From positions 523,290 to 587,289 of the forward strand of contig WBMW01005529.1 of NCBI GenBank assembly GCA_013396635.1: a DNA stretch of 64,000 bases. Direction: 5' to 3'. The notes below the pieces were generated by a model. The model saw only the letters and a list, made by a program, of their open reading frames with translations, did not search any database and was not told where the DNA came from. Made by a program: the position numbers and the translations under genes. Every line of letters begins with the position of its first letter. Positions within the stretch are counted from its first letter, which is position 1. Positions 50,091-61,235 of the stretch are shown one piece after another. This stretch comes from Penelope pileata. Its lineage: Eukaryota; Chordata; Aves; Galliformes; Cracidae.

Positions 50091-53000
50091 GTAAGTGCAA
50101 TGTCCATTTCAAATTGTATTTGCCAGACATCAACTGGAGATAAGCCTGAGCTATAGGGAAGCTAATAAGACTTTATTTATGTGTTGTAAATTATTTGGAT
50201 CTGAAGTTTCTGAAGGATCTGTGTCTAGTTATAGTTTAACACGGTACTCAAGACAAAGTAGTTCATCTGTTAGCCTGTAAGCTTCATCTGACCCACAGCA
50301 CACATTTCCTGCATCTTTTCTGGGCATCATGATATGTTTAAAGATGACAGAAAATATCTTTCAGGCCAACACCTAACTGAGGACGTCAGCTGAATCTCAA
50401 TTTTATCATACATTTTTACAATGTTGTCTGTGCTTCTCCAGTCATGAGTGTAAGTAGTAGTAATATTTCATTTTCTTGCATTAAATCTTCATGGAAAGCC
50501 TTACAAATACTTCTTCCATATGATGACTTGCACAAGATGGTTGTGCATAAGAAATGTTCATCTGCAGATCACAGCAGAAAAGATAGAGCGGGTAGTTGAT
50601 TGCACTTGGCAATTGGTTGAGACTGGCAGCTGCTGACAACAGCTATATTTCGGCTGTAATTTTATGAACATGACTGGTCAAGTCAAATTCAGTGAAATTC
50701 AACAAAACTTACACTCCTAGAAAGAAATTAATCAGTGATGCTAATAGTTAGGTGGGTGACATGGTGAGACTATTAAGTAAGTGAATTGAAGACACAAAAG
50801 TAGTGCAATGTGGGCCAGCCTTGGCTATCTGGATATATAAAGGAGCAGCAAAACGAATACAGCAGCACAGTAAGAAAACCACAGGTACGCTGAAAACCAG
50901 AGCAACCTCCCAAAACCAGTCCCATCAGCATCACCTGTCTTTTGTACTCTCTGGGCTAAATGCTAAATGGAGCATCAGATGTGTCCATTCTCACTGCCTT
51001 GCATGAACATTATACATGCTCAGTATGGGGGTAAACCTACCTCCTCCTTGCAAAAACCAGTTCTCCTATTGAGTAAAATGTCTGTGAATTAACTTCATTG
51101 TGTAGATCTGTCTCATGACTTTCTGAATGAAAATTTAGTATAAAACTAAAATCATTGGCCACATATAATGATTTTGGATATCTTTTCCCTTTCAGCAGTT
51201 TTCGCAAAAGTGGAGATATGCGTGAAGTTTTAACCTCTTAAAACTAATACTCTTTTCTTGAAACCATTAACTTATTTGCAGTTTCTTGAAAAAGTTCTCT
51301 TTTGGCTAAGAAATTGCTGTCTCTCTAAAATCAGCACTGAGAAATGTATGCTTAAGTGTATCTTTTATTATTTAGAGAGCAAAGTATCCCAGTTGCTTTC
51401 ATCTGACCAACTTGTCCTTAAAACTAGAAACCATTGCGGTACAGAGAGAGGAAGTGTAGGAGAAAAATTGATTTTGAAATACGAGAACTGTTTCCCAGTC
51501 AGATCACACATACCTCTTGGGTCACTGTATAAGGCATGTAAAACCTGTTGAAGGAAGTGGAAGTTCATTCACACGGGTAGCAACATCATGGTGTGACTTT
51601 TCAGGCTTACCTACAATGGAAACGTTTGTAAACTTAGCTGAATGTTAAAGTGTTGTTAGGAGCACACCTAAATGCCACCCTGACATCATATAGTCACTGA
51701 AGCTCCGTGTCATTTCACCTTTTCATCCAAGTTATCTATTTAAAAGCTAGGAATTTTTGAAGCTGGTCATTTTGGTTCTCTCTGTGATTACTGGAGAGAA
51801 AATGTTGGGCATCATCCTTGGCAATTCATTCTGTACTATAAAATAATATCTGAAATAAGTGGGATGAATTGTCTTCTAAGCATGTGGATGTTTTTCCATT
51901 GCCTCTGTCTATGTTGTAGAGCACTATCTACAACATTCAGCATGCAGCTTTTTGACGGCTAAACTTATGTGAGATGCATCTTACTATTTGTCCTAGCAAT
52001 TTCCTGTTACCACAGACCACCATATCAAGCAAAAACAGTAACTTGGATGAATTTTATCATGAATAATGTTACACAGTAATGTAAAAACATGTTTAGGTAC
52101 TCATCAAATCAGTAGCTTTGCAAATGAAATTGACTGTGATTCAAAAAAGGCCATAGATAACATCTCTCCCCAGAAAACATTTTCCTCTTCAACGAATCAA
52201 GATAAATGTTCTCTAATGTTGCCTATTTTTCTATTGGCTTTGTAATATTACTGGCTTGTGTACAGGTCTCTATTTTTTAAACAACTTCACATAAATGAGT
52301 TCCAGATACACTGTGCTGAAATGTTCAAACCCATTTGAGCTGTTTTCCACAGTTCAGTTATCAATCTGTGTTTTCACAGACCTTATGACCTTTGAAAAAT
52401 CTGAATTTAATGATGGGATTCAGCTGGCAGATTTAGAATCATATTTGTTGGTATTTATTTGTGAGCCACATGTACAGTAGGGATTTAGTCAGAGCAGTCA
52501 GTGGAGTATGAAAAAAGAGTTCAGCTGACAAAATGGCATGTTAGCCTCAGAGTACATGAAATCACCCTTCATTAGCTGTGTTAATGAGATCCATTAACTA
52601 CAGTGGCATCCTAGATACCCAATAAGCTAGTGCATATGTATAGAATAGATACCAACAATATGGACACCTTCATTTAAGTTTCTTTAGTCTTCAGTTGTAA
52701 GGCATATATAGTCTCAAGAGTAGAAAACAGGTACACATTTGTTCATTCTGTAGACTCTAAATAGGATAATTAGGGAAAAAATACTATTTTATCTGTGCTT
52801 CAGATGACTTGACTGCTAGATCTGTTCTCTTCTCCAGTCTGTTTTCATAAGGAAATGGAGCTCATGTGATCAGGCTGTGCTTGTTTGTTTGTTAAACCGT
52901 TCACAGCTCTTGGATCTGCTGACTCTTGGATCTGCTTCAACCAAATATGATGCAAGGATCTCACTGGCCTCTAAGTTATGAGCTTTACATAACTGAGAAG

Positions 53001-53952
53001 TGCCACAAGTACCTTATAATGCCGCTGATGAAACAAAGGCTGTAGCACAAGTCCACTGCTTATGAAATACCAGAGAAAATGTACATGTAACATAAAACTA
53101 TAGAAAATAAGGCGTTTTTGCATCTTATATTCTTGGAACAATATGATTTATTCTAAAGGCTGTTATGTGGAAAGCTCATGAATACTGAATGAGCAATGAA
53201 GCTTTATGGATTTATACAACAGATACAGATACCAGATTAAGTGTTCTTCTGTATGTAGTATCTTCAGTTGTCCTGAGCTCTCTGTGCAGGATAAAGCTTC
53301 TGTGTCAGCCTTGAAGTTTTCTGTGAGGGCCATGAACTTTAGCTTCTTTCCACTAGCTTCTCAGAGCAAGAGAAGGAGGAGAAAGAAGACAAACTCCTTC
53401 CAATTTAAAAACAGTGTTTCCCTCTCACAGTCAGCAGCCAGACATTAGAAAACTGTAGGACACTGTTGGAAATAGAAAGAGAAGTCATAAATAGTGTAAT
53501 TAGTATATTTCTGAGTATATGGAACCCCTAAATTCAGATTCAGAAGAAGGGATTTCTAAGAAATTCCATTTGTAAGTAAATCACTTCACTTCATGTATTC
53601 CTGCTTTATAAAGGAAATACCTAATTTACACTTTTCTTTATGTCTGTTCATATGCTGTCTCCAGACATCAGACTATGTCATGTTCTCCTGATATTTCAAA
53701 ACTCCTTGGACAAAGAAGTTTCTCTTTACAAATAATGAATGGTCCTGAAGGCCCAGTACTGTGGGTTCTCAATCCAGCTGTCTTCTCAGTTTTGATGGCA
53801 CCGGTGAAGAAGGGCAGTAGTGACTCTGAACAAACATCACGGAAACAAAATGTGTCAGAAGAAGATGTCTTAGCCAAGTCCTGTGCTACTTTCTTAAATC
53901 CTATAGTATATTTAGTGGCATCTTAGCTAATTTAACTTCCTCTGTTTTGCAG
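50091..53952 (+). other. NT5DC1: NT5DC1 intron between exons A and B
   Basis: This is a complete phase-2 intron of 3,862 bp. It begins GTAAGTG and ends in a pyrimidine-rich TCTGTTTTGCAG. It is AT-rich and free of recognisable CR1 or mariner copies, in contrast to its two flanking introns. It contains a perfect-looking 16 bp tandem duplication at 52907-52938. Small ORFs in it have no recognisable product. Confidence 0.9.
52907..52938. repeat. 16 bp tandem duplication in the NT5DC1 intron
   Basis: CTCTTGGATCTGCTGA at 52907-52922 is repeated as CTCTTGGATCTGCTTC at 52923-52938, identical over the first 14 bases. Confidence 0.88.
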
Positions 53953-54050
53953 GAATGATTTTGAAGAGTATTTTGATGTTGTGATCACAAATGCTTTGAA
54001 ACCTGGTTTCTTCTCCCACACCCCAAACCAAAGACCTTTCCGAACTCTTG
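53953..54050 (+). CDS. NT5DC1: NT5DC1 internal coding exon B (cN-II family segment)
   Basis: This is an internal exon of 98 bp between a pyrimidine-rich acceptor (TCTGTTTTGCAG) and a GTAAGT donor. Its first base completes the Gly codon left open by exon A (GG|G), so the two exons splice in phase 2. The encoded segment begins NDFEEYFDVVITNALKPGFF and continues SHTPNQRPFRTL, ending with the first base of the next codon. The FDVVITNALKPGFF stretch corresponds to the FDVV-(I/V)-x-A-x-KP-x-FF signature of the cytosolic 5'-nucleotidase II/NT5DC group, just after HAD motif II. In mammalian NT5DC1 the next residues are Glu-Asn-Asp, and the G left at this exon's end fits a Glu codon. I could not find the following exon in the remaining 9.9 kb, so the downstream intron runs past the window. 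Gene identity rests on recognising the two adjacent peptides in order. Confidence 0.93.
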
Positions 54051-54401
54051 GTAAGTTGCAGTCATGATTTCCTCCTCATATTCTTACATCTGCCAAGAAC
54101 AAAAAAAAGTGAGGAGACAGAACCAGACTAATTGCCTGAACAATGTATTTTGAAAATCTAGCAGTGAGATTTAAAATGGATTCTACAAAAGACTCTTCTA
54201 GAGATATTAGCAAAAAATTCTCAGAAGACTGAAGAGAAGCATTGAGAAATTAAAAATGAGAATGAAAAGACAAACTTGTGGCAGTAATTAAAAATGGTAT
54301 TGGTGCTCCAATATTGCATCGTCAATGAAAAATTAAAAATCTTTTTCTTTACTGTACTGACATGGTCGTACTCAGAAAATCAAATCTAGTTCTGGTAAAA
54401 A

Positions 54402-54413
54402 AATATATATATA
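54402..54413. repeat. Short (AT)n run
   Basis: About six AT units following an A tract. Confidence 0.75.
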
Positions 54414-56848
54414 CCAGAAATATTTCAAGAATTTAAAGGAAATTCAAAGAACAAATAAATTTGCAAGATTAGAGGAAGTGAGGAAGTTATTTATGATAGA
54501 AATCTGAAAGTATTAAATGTGTGTACTTTGGCTAAATCACAGCAGAGTAGGCAAAAGGGAAGTGCCACCGTACTCACTTAATTCAATTAAAATATGCTAA
54601 AACATTTGGCATGTTTGACAAACTAATGCTATCCATTGGGTAATTAAGGTTGTAAAGAAAGATGTTTACAAGCACAGTGTTTTTCAAACTACAAATAAGA
54701 ATAGAAACATGGTTGAAGCCAGTTAATTTTTCCATATTCTGGTAAATATCATGATGATTAAAAACTACTTAAAAATTAATCTTATATCCAAACTAGGACA
54801 CGTCAGCATACATTGAACTGTATTTTAGCATTTTATGACAGGAAAATCAGCTATTCCAGACCGAAAGAAATTTTGACTGCAGAACTTTCATAGTAAAACT
54901 ATGACTAGCAGTGGAAAAATATATTGAAACTGCATTTTAATGTTTCTTATATTTATATAGGAAAATAAGTAATAAAAATGTTATTAAATCTTTAAAGGAT
55001 TAATTTAACTAGGAAATTGCAAGCTGACAATATTAGAAAAAATAAATTCAAGAGAGAATTTGAAACTATTTCTTTGAAATGGGAAAAAAAAGAAAAAACA
55101 TAAAGGGTAAAAAAGGCTCAGTTCTGTAAACTTTTTATTTAGTTTCATATAAAGCAAACTGAAATAATACATAATTCACTTTGGATATTTTAAACAATCT
55201 TATTAGCCCCATTTCCTAAGGAAATCCTGCTGTGTCTCTCTGTCAGTAATCCAGCTAGCAACTTTTGAACCTGTTGGCCAGTTTCATTAAATTTAATAGG
55301 CAGGCAAAAGGTTTTCTGTGCAACAAGGTCAGAAGAGAGGAAAAAGACTTTAAATTACTGTCGCCTTTGAGAAATATTGTGTCGAATTAGCTTAATCACA
55401 TTATTAGATTGTAAGTACCAATTTTCATGAAGCTATTACTTTTTTCTGTGTTCAGACAGGAATAGAATTCCCTGGAGCCCTCTTACTGCCTTGCTGGTTT
55501 TCATTCACTTCATATTTTGGCATTGCCAAGAGGCTCAAGTGAGGGTTGGTCACTCATTATGTGAATATTTTATTAACAGAATAAAACACAGTTTCTGGAG
55601 ACCTTACTATGCAAATAGATAGGTGACACAGGCTTATATAAAGCAAACATTAGATAAACAATTAGCTCAAACTACTAACCCATGAGTGGGCTTCATTTTA
55701 ATAAATTTATATTTGACGGACAGTGAATGGTTTCTTCTGAAAGACCAGCCTGAGCATTAAAAGCAAAGAATTATGTTTTAGAACAAGTTTATAGAGACAT
55801 AGTTTGAAGCAGTGTAGAACTTGTTTAAGAGTATTTGAAGTTTAGTGAATAGGAATAATTATGTGAGAAAATGTCCAAAACAATAATACATTTTTATAAT
55901 ATAACTTTTGCTGCCCTTCCTTTGTGTTCCTCACAACAAACACAGAGCTTCAGGGCAAGCACCACGTATATGGTGGAGATTCTAATATATGGTTTTTAGG
56001 GGCTGAGTTTCCAGTTTCCAGAATTTTTTAAGACTTTGTTTCATATCAGAACCATTGAAAATTCCACGTTTCTTCTAGCTTCTTTGTTCTGCTCCTGTAG
56101 ATTAAGGGCAGAAAAAGAGTTTACCTGTGCTTCAGACCCTCTCTTCTCTGAAAGGACTGGACATAATTTATAAGGGAAACAAAATTTTGTTTTTGCTTTG
56201 AAGCAGGAAAAAGATGATAGATACCACAGTAAGTATTTTCTTAAAGCACAATGGGTAAAATTTCTTTACTGTAATTTAGGGGGAAAAAAGTTCCAGTATG
56301 TAAAATAAATCTCATTCTGTGACTAAGTTTGTTGTGGAAAATGAAGAGAAATAATTGCTTATCAATCCTATCCATTTCTCCAGGGCTGAGTTTTAGCTGT
56401 GTTCTTCCACCCATCAGTGCATTTGAGTTAGAGTACATTCCTAATAATACACCTTGCTAGATTTGCCCTTCTACTCCAAGGGAAAATGTTGTAAGTGTAT
56501 TTAAGGCACAAAATATGTTTTAATTTCAAACACCCCAAGTGTTGCATTGTGAACTGGCAATGAATTTTAATCATACATAAAAGGATTTTTGCTTCAGATT
56601 TGCTTTGAGGAAATCTTTGAAGCTTATGGAATAGAAAAATAAATTCTTTTCAGTGAATAATTTCAAAAAGATGGCTGTGTTCAGTAAACATTTGAAGGAG
56701 GACAAGAAACAGCAATATGACAAAGAAGTCATTGTCTAGATGTGTGAGATTGGATAACTGTTGTGCAGAAATGGTCTTTTCAGTTGGCAATAATTTTAAA
56801 ACTAATCCATTCAGAACAATGAAGGATGATTTTAATTGTGCAGTTAAA

Positions 56849-56892
56849 AAGTTATTTAAGTGCATTTATTTAGAAGTTATTTAGTGCATTTA
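56849..56892. repeat. ~20 bp near-tandem duplication
   Basis: AAGTTATTTAAGTGCATTTA at 56849-56868 recurs as AAGTTATTTAGTGCATTTA at 56874-56892, five bases apart and differing by a one-base indel. Confidence 0.82.
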
Positions 56893-57433
56893 AGTTTCAA
56901 AACATGCATCATTTAAAGAAACCAAAACACAGGTTGAAGTGTTAAGAGAATTGTGTGACTGCTTTCAGTGACTACGTCTAGCTTAAAATAACATACCATC
57001 CTGTGATGGACTTGAAGGAAGACAAGTAGAAAATATAGCTGTGATTCATCTGATAAAAAGCACTACACGAAGTTTTCTGTTACATTTGAGAGCAGAGCTT
57101 TCCCTATGTCTCATCACTTGCTAATGAATGTTTAATTACTGTCCTGACAGTCAGTTCTGATCATTGTCAATTGTATTTTTTGGATTGAAGAGTTAAAATA
57201 GAAATACTAAATAATACTAAAGATAGCCCTAATTTCCTTGAAAACCTTCTTTAAGTCTGTAAGTACAGGGTGTTCTTACTTGGTTCTGAACAGAGCTTTT
57301 ACATAGTTTATTTCCAACTCAGGAACAGTTACTGTCTATTTTGGTCAGACTTTTTGATAAACTAAGATTCTGTTGCTGATTGTTATGTGTTCAGTGTCTG
57401 AATGTACAATGCATATTTAAGAATGTATTTGCT

Positions 57434-57490
57434 CATATATGTTTGATATATGTTCATATATGTGTGCATATGTGTGCATACATATGCACA
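57434..57490. repeat. (CATATATG/TGTGCATA)n repeat
   Basis: Alternating purine-pyrimidine stretch of ATATG, TGTGCATA and CATATGCA units over about 57 bases, rich in small palindromes. Confidence 0.8.
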
Positions 57491-58635
57491 GGCCAAAAGA
57501 GATCCTTTATATGGAGTAGCAGTGGGTGCAGTATTTCTTTGAGCTTGTGTGCCTTTGTCCACTGCCCAGAGAAGCAAACTCACTCTCCTTCTTCCTGCAG
57601 GTAGTCTTAGGTTTTCAAAGCCCACTTTCAGTTGCACTTCCAGTCCAGGTGCCTTATTCCTGCATTTGAATTCCTGTCCTGCTTATGGTGCCTCTCCTGC
57701 ACAATGTAGCCCCCAGTTTAGCAAATTCTTGCAGTCCTCCGATTTTTTCCAATTCTCTCGTTTGTAACTGCCATTTTTACAACTCAATTACTTAAGCTTT
57801 TTTCCTCCGTCAGTAATTCTTCTCAATATTTCTAAAAATATAGAAAACTGCTAAGAACTGAAAAGATCAATTAGAAAAGAAAATAAGGAGGCAGGATATA
57901 AAACACCATACTTGTAGGGTGAAGACAGTCTGATTATTATGGCCTGCAAGACTTCAAAAGAAAGAGATGGTCCCATGTCTGCTTTTTAAGTTTTCTTCTG
58001 CAACATCTGGGCTTGATTACTGCCAAAGATGGGATAGAGAAGTGGGTGGGGAATCAGAGCTGAGCCTATGAAGCTATTTTTCTGTAATTATGTTCCAAGA
58101 CATTTCAGGCCCAAGTAGTAGGATCTGGAAGGAAGTGGCTTAATTTCCCAGGAAGTTAAATGTGTAAGCTGTATAACTTGTTTTTAGGTCATTCTTTTTA
58201 TTTGAGACCTCTTTATTTAAAGGCAGATGAATACCAAAATGCTACTCAGTAAATATTTTCGAAGACTTTTAGTAAAACTGTAGAATATCTGTAAAAATGG
58301 GGAAAGTTTGAAACAGATGGTATTGCACCTTTATAATGGAATATAGCGTTTAAATATTCTTGCATCATTCACTTGGTTGAAGAACTTGTATGTTACCTCT
58401 AGATAATGATGACATTTTCAACCAAATCACTTTGAATTGTGTATACAGTATGGCACATTTCTTATAATTCCTATGTAATTGGTATTTCAGTTGCTACCTC
58501 TACAATAAAGACTTCCTTTATAACAAAAAAAAAATTTTTTCTTACTTTTTACATCAGCCTGAGAGGTTGAAACTCAAAGCTTACCTATTCTTTCTAGTTG
58601 TACTAGTTATTACAATCATCTCTCTTCACCCTTCT

Positions 58636-59200
58636 TAGAATCATAGAGTCATTTAGGTTGGAAAAGACTCTTTGGCTGGACTCATGAAGTCCAACCATCG
58701 CCTTAGACTACTAAGTCCACCACTAAACCATGTCCTTAAGCACCGCATCCACATGTCTCTTAAATACCTTCAGCCCATTTAAATGCCTAACCATCCTTTC
58801 TGTGAAGAAATCTTCCTGATATCCACCCTAAACCTTCCCTGGTGCAACTTGAGGCCATTTGCTTGTGTCCTATCACTTGTGACCTGAGAAAACAGACAAC
58901 AAAAACGTAACTGGTGCCAATACTGAGCCCTGGCGAACACCACTTGTGACTGGTCACCATCTGGATTTAACACCATTCACAATGAGCCTTTGGGCCCAGC
59001 CACCCAGCTAGTTTTTTACTCAGCAAACAGCACATCTGTCCAAGCCATGAGCAGCCAGTTACTCCAGCAGAATGCTGTGGGAACAGTGTCAAATGGTTTG
59101 CTAAAGCCCAAGTAAACAACATCCACAGCCTTTTCGCATGTCCACTAAACAGGTCATCTTCTCATAGAAGATAGGTTAGTTAGATCATGTCTTGCTTTAT
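58636..59200 (-). mobile_element. CR1 LINE copy with internal deletion (-)
   Basis: Reverse-oriented CR1. The decayed tail (AGAATCATAGAGTCATTTAGG) starts at about 58636 and is followed by the 3' region with CCACTAAACCATGTCC and ACCTTCAGCCCATTT-like sections. Near 58885-58910 the alignment jumps from the ORF2 C-terminus directly to the SGVPQGS-coding region (GGCGAACACCACTTGTGACTGG), so roughly 500 bp present in the 29.5 kb copy are missing. It ends near 59200 at the RT region matching the segment around KSCL. Confidence 0.85.
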
Positions 59201-59390
59201 ATAAGATCTTCAGATTTCAATGTAGACTCAAATGAAATTTAAAAATGGTTTTAGTTTTGATCATTGACTTATCACAGATACAACAGCACAACTTATGTTG
59301 TTTTCACATAGAGATTTGATATTTGTCAGAGATCTGTCTCTTCCAGTAGGAATATGGTCTTTTGCTGCACCTGTGAATACATACTCAAAT

Positions 59391-59440
59391 CATAGAATCA
59401 TTTGGGTTGGAAAATAACCTTGATCCTCAATCTACAAAGA
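59391..59440 (-). mobile_element. CR1 LINE 3' tail remnant (-)
   Basis: AATCATAGAATCATTTGGGTT followed by GGAAAATAACCTTGAT is a reverse-complemented CR1 3' end of about 50 bp. The sequence beyond it no longer aligns with CR1. It may be a separate, severely 5'-truncated insertion beside the copy ending at 59200. Confidence 0.7.
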
Positions 59441-61135
59441 CTGTCAGGTTTTCCATAAATTTGACCTGTACTGAACTGCTCCAGCCACAATCCCACAATC
59501 TTGGTTGGGATTGTATAGGACATTTTCATCAGTCATTTGACATGGGCCCTCATGCATCTTTATCACTAAACACTGAAGCTCAGGTGCCCACAGCTCCCTC
59601 AACAAGCAACAGAGGAGGTGGGAGGAATGAAAATTCCCTGACACAAATGCAGAGGTGCACAAGGGCATGTGTAAGACAAAGAATCAGGGAGAGGTTTGGA
59701 GGAACTAGATGATGGAAAGAGAGAGCAACGGAAGAGACAGAGTGAGAGCACAGCAGTAAACACACATAAGAATGTGTTTCACTCTCTGATGGAGTTTTCT
59801 GAATTTCAAGTCTTTGCTCTTTCACTTCTACCAGTGCTTTAAGGGGGACTTAGGAAATAATGTCTGATGCACCGAACAGACAGCTTAAACAGCTTTATTA
59901 GTGGCTGTGCAGATTGGCACATCCAGCGTGCCTTCCAGCCACAGCAGGGTATGCAGTGCTTCCCTCCCAGAGTCTCTCAGGGCTCAGGAAGCTTTCTGGG
60001 GAGAAGTCCACAAACGGTCTCTTTTCCTGCCCCATAGAAGATACAAGCAGAATAACACCACCCTTAGCAGAGTAATCCACTCCCTCAAATGACTCCTGGT
60101 GTTCCTTTATCTAATGCAGCTGTGCTTGCTGCCATTTTTCTGGAGATGGTGCCTCTTCATATCAGCCTGCCTGGAAATGCACTACAACATAAGGCCACAT
60201 AAGAATGCATATTTGCTGAAAGCTTGTGACAGAGTGGTGTATAAAGGTTGAACTGGCTAAAGCTGCATTGTTCAGGATAAATAAAGTCCATAAATATTTC
60301 CCATATGTCTTCTAAAATGATTTCCTTTACATTATAATATTCCACAGTGCCGTATAGTCAGTGAAAGTAATGCAGTTCTTTTCATGGATATCTTATTTAT
60401 CAGTTCTATGTAGTGTATTTTCACTGTTTATCATGTATTTTCTGGCTATTTTGTAAAGGAAAGGGAAATTTATAATGAGTAAATAACCTATGTTTATACT
60501 CTAGTTTTCAAATTTACATTTTTTTGTACCTTATGAGAAATTGATGTTAAGATCGAGGCTCTCCTAATCCTCTAATATCAGAAGCAGATCCTCTATCTTG
60601 CTGGCAGTAGGGGGTCCACTGTTTTGAGAGATAAAGTATCTGGTTCTATACCCAAGTTACCAGTGAAAAGTAATTTCCTACTCTTACTTTGACTAGAGAT
60701 TTACATTTTATCCATCACTTCTGTAGAAAGAATTTCTTTTTAAGCAACTAATTGATATGGATGATGAAAAGCTTTAAATAACAAGAACTTCATAATCAGT
60801 AATAGATCCTGACCAGTTTTGTCTTTTATTATGAAAACCTGAAAGTATTATAGCAGTGCCTCATAAAGATAACTACTTCAGTCGACACTCTATTTGGCAG
60901 CTTGATCAAAGCCTGATTGCACTTTCTTGAAAGCAACCTAGGGTTGGTTAGGACGGCTGGTAGCAAAAACAGCTTTCTTCCTTGGCGTAAACCTTAATTT
61001 GTTCTGATAGTTTCAAAGTTCTGATGGTCATTGCCTCATAAAAACAGGTGTCTAGAATATTTTGGTTCCATTGCAGAGATATCAAATTAAGGAGAAATTG
61101 AGGGAGTAATTTTTTATTACTAGTTAGAAGTATAT

Positions 61136-61235
61136 CATAGAATCATAGAATATCTCAAGTTGTAGTGGACCCACAAGGATCACCGCATCCAACTCCTAAG
61201 GACTCCTGTCTTTATAGCCCTGGCATAAAATGACA
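61136..61235 (-). mobile_element. CR1 LINE 3' fragment (-), about 100 bp
   Basis: ATCATAGAATCATAGAATATC followed by a diverged GTAGTGGACCCACAAGGATCA and ATCCAACTCCTAAGGACTCC is a reverse-oriented CR1 3' end of the subfamily with CCCACAAGGATC. It is truncated after about 100 bp. Confidence 0.78.

Noticed and set aside
53675..53926. 83-codon ORF just before NT5DC1 exon B
   Set aside because: It ends in a stop before the acceptor and is not in continuity with the exon. A reading frame on the opposite strand is equally plausible.
59880..60180. Possible LTR or 3' end on the minus strand with an AATAAAG at 59893-59899
   Set aside because: A lone polyadenylation-like hexamer without recognisable LTR borders, duplicated target or homologous copy is not enough.
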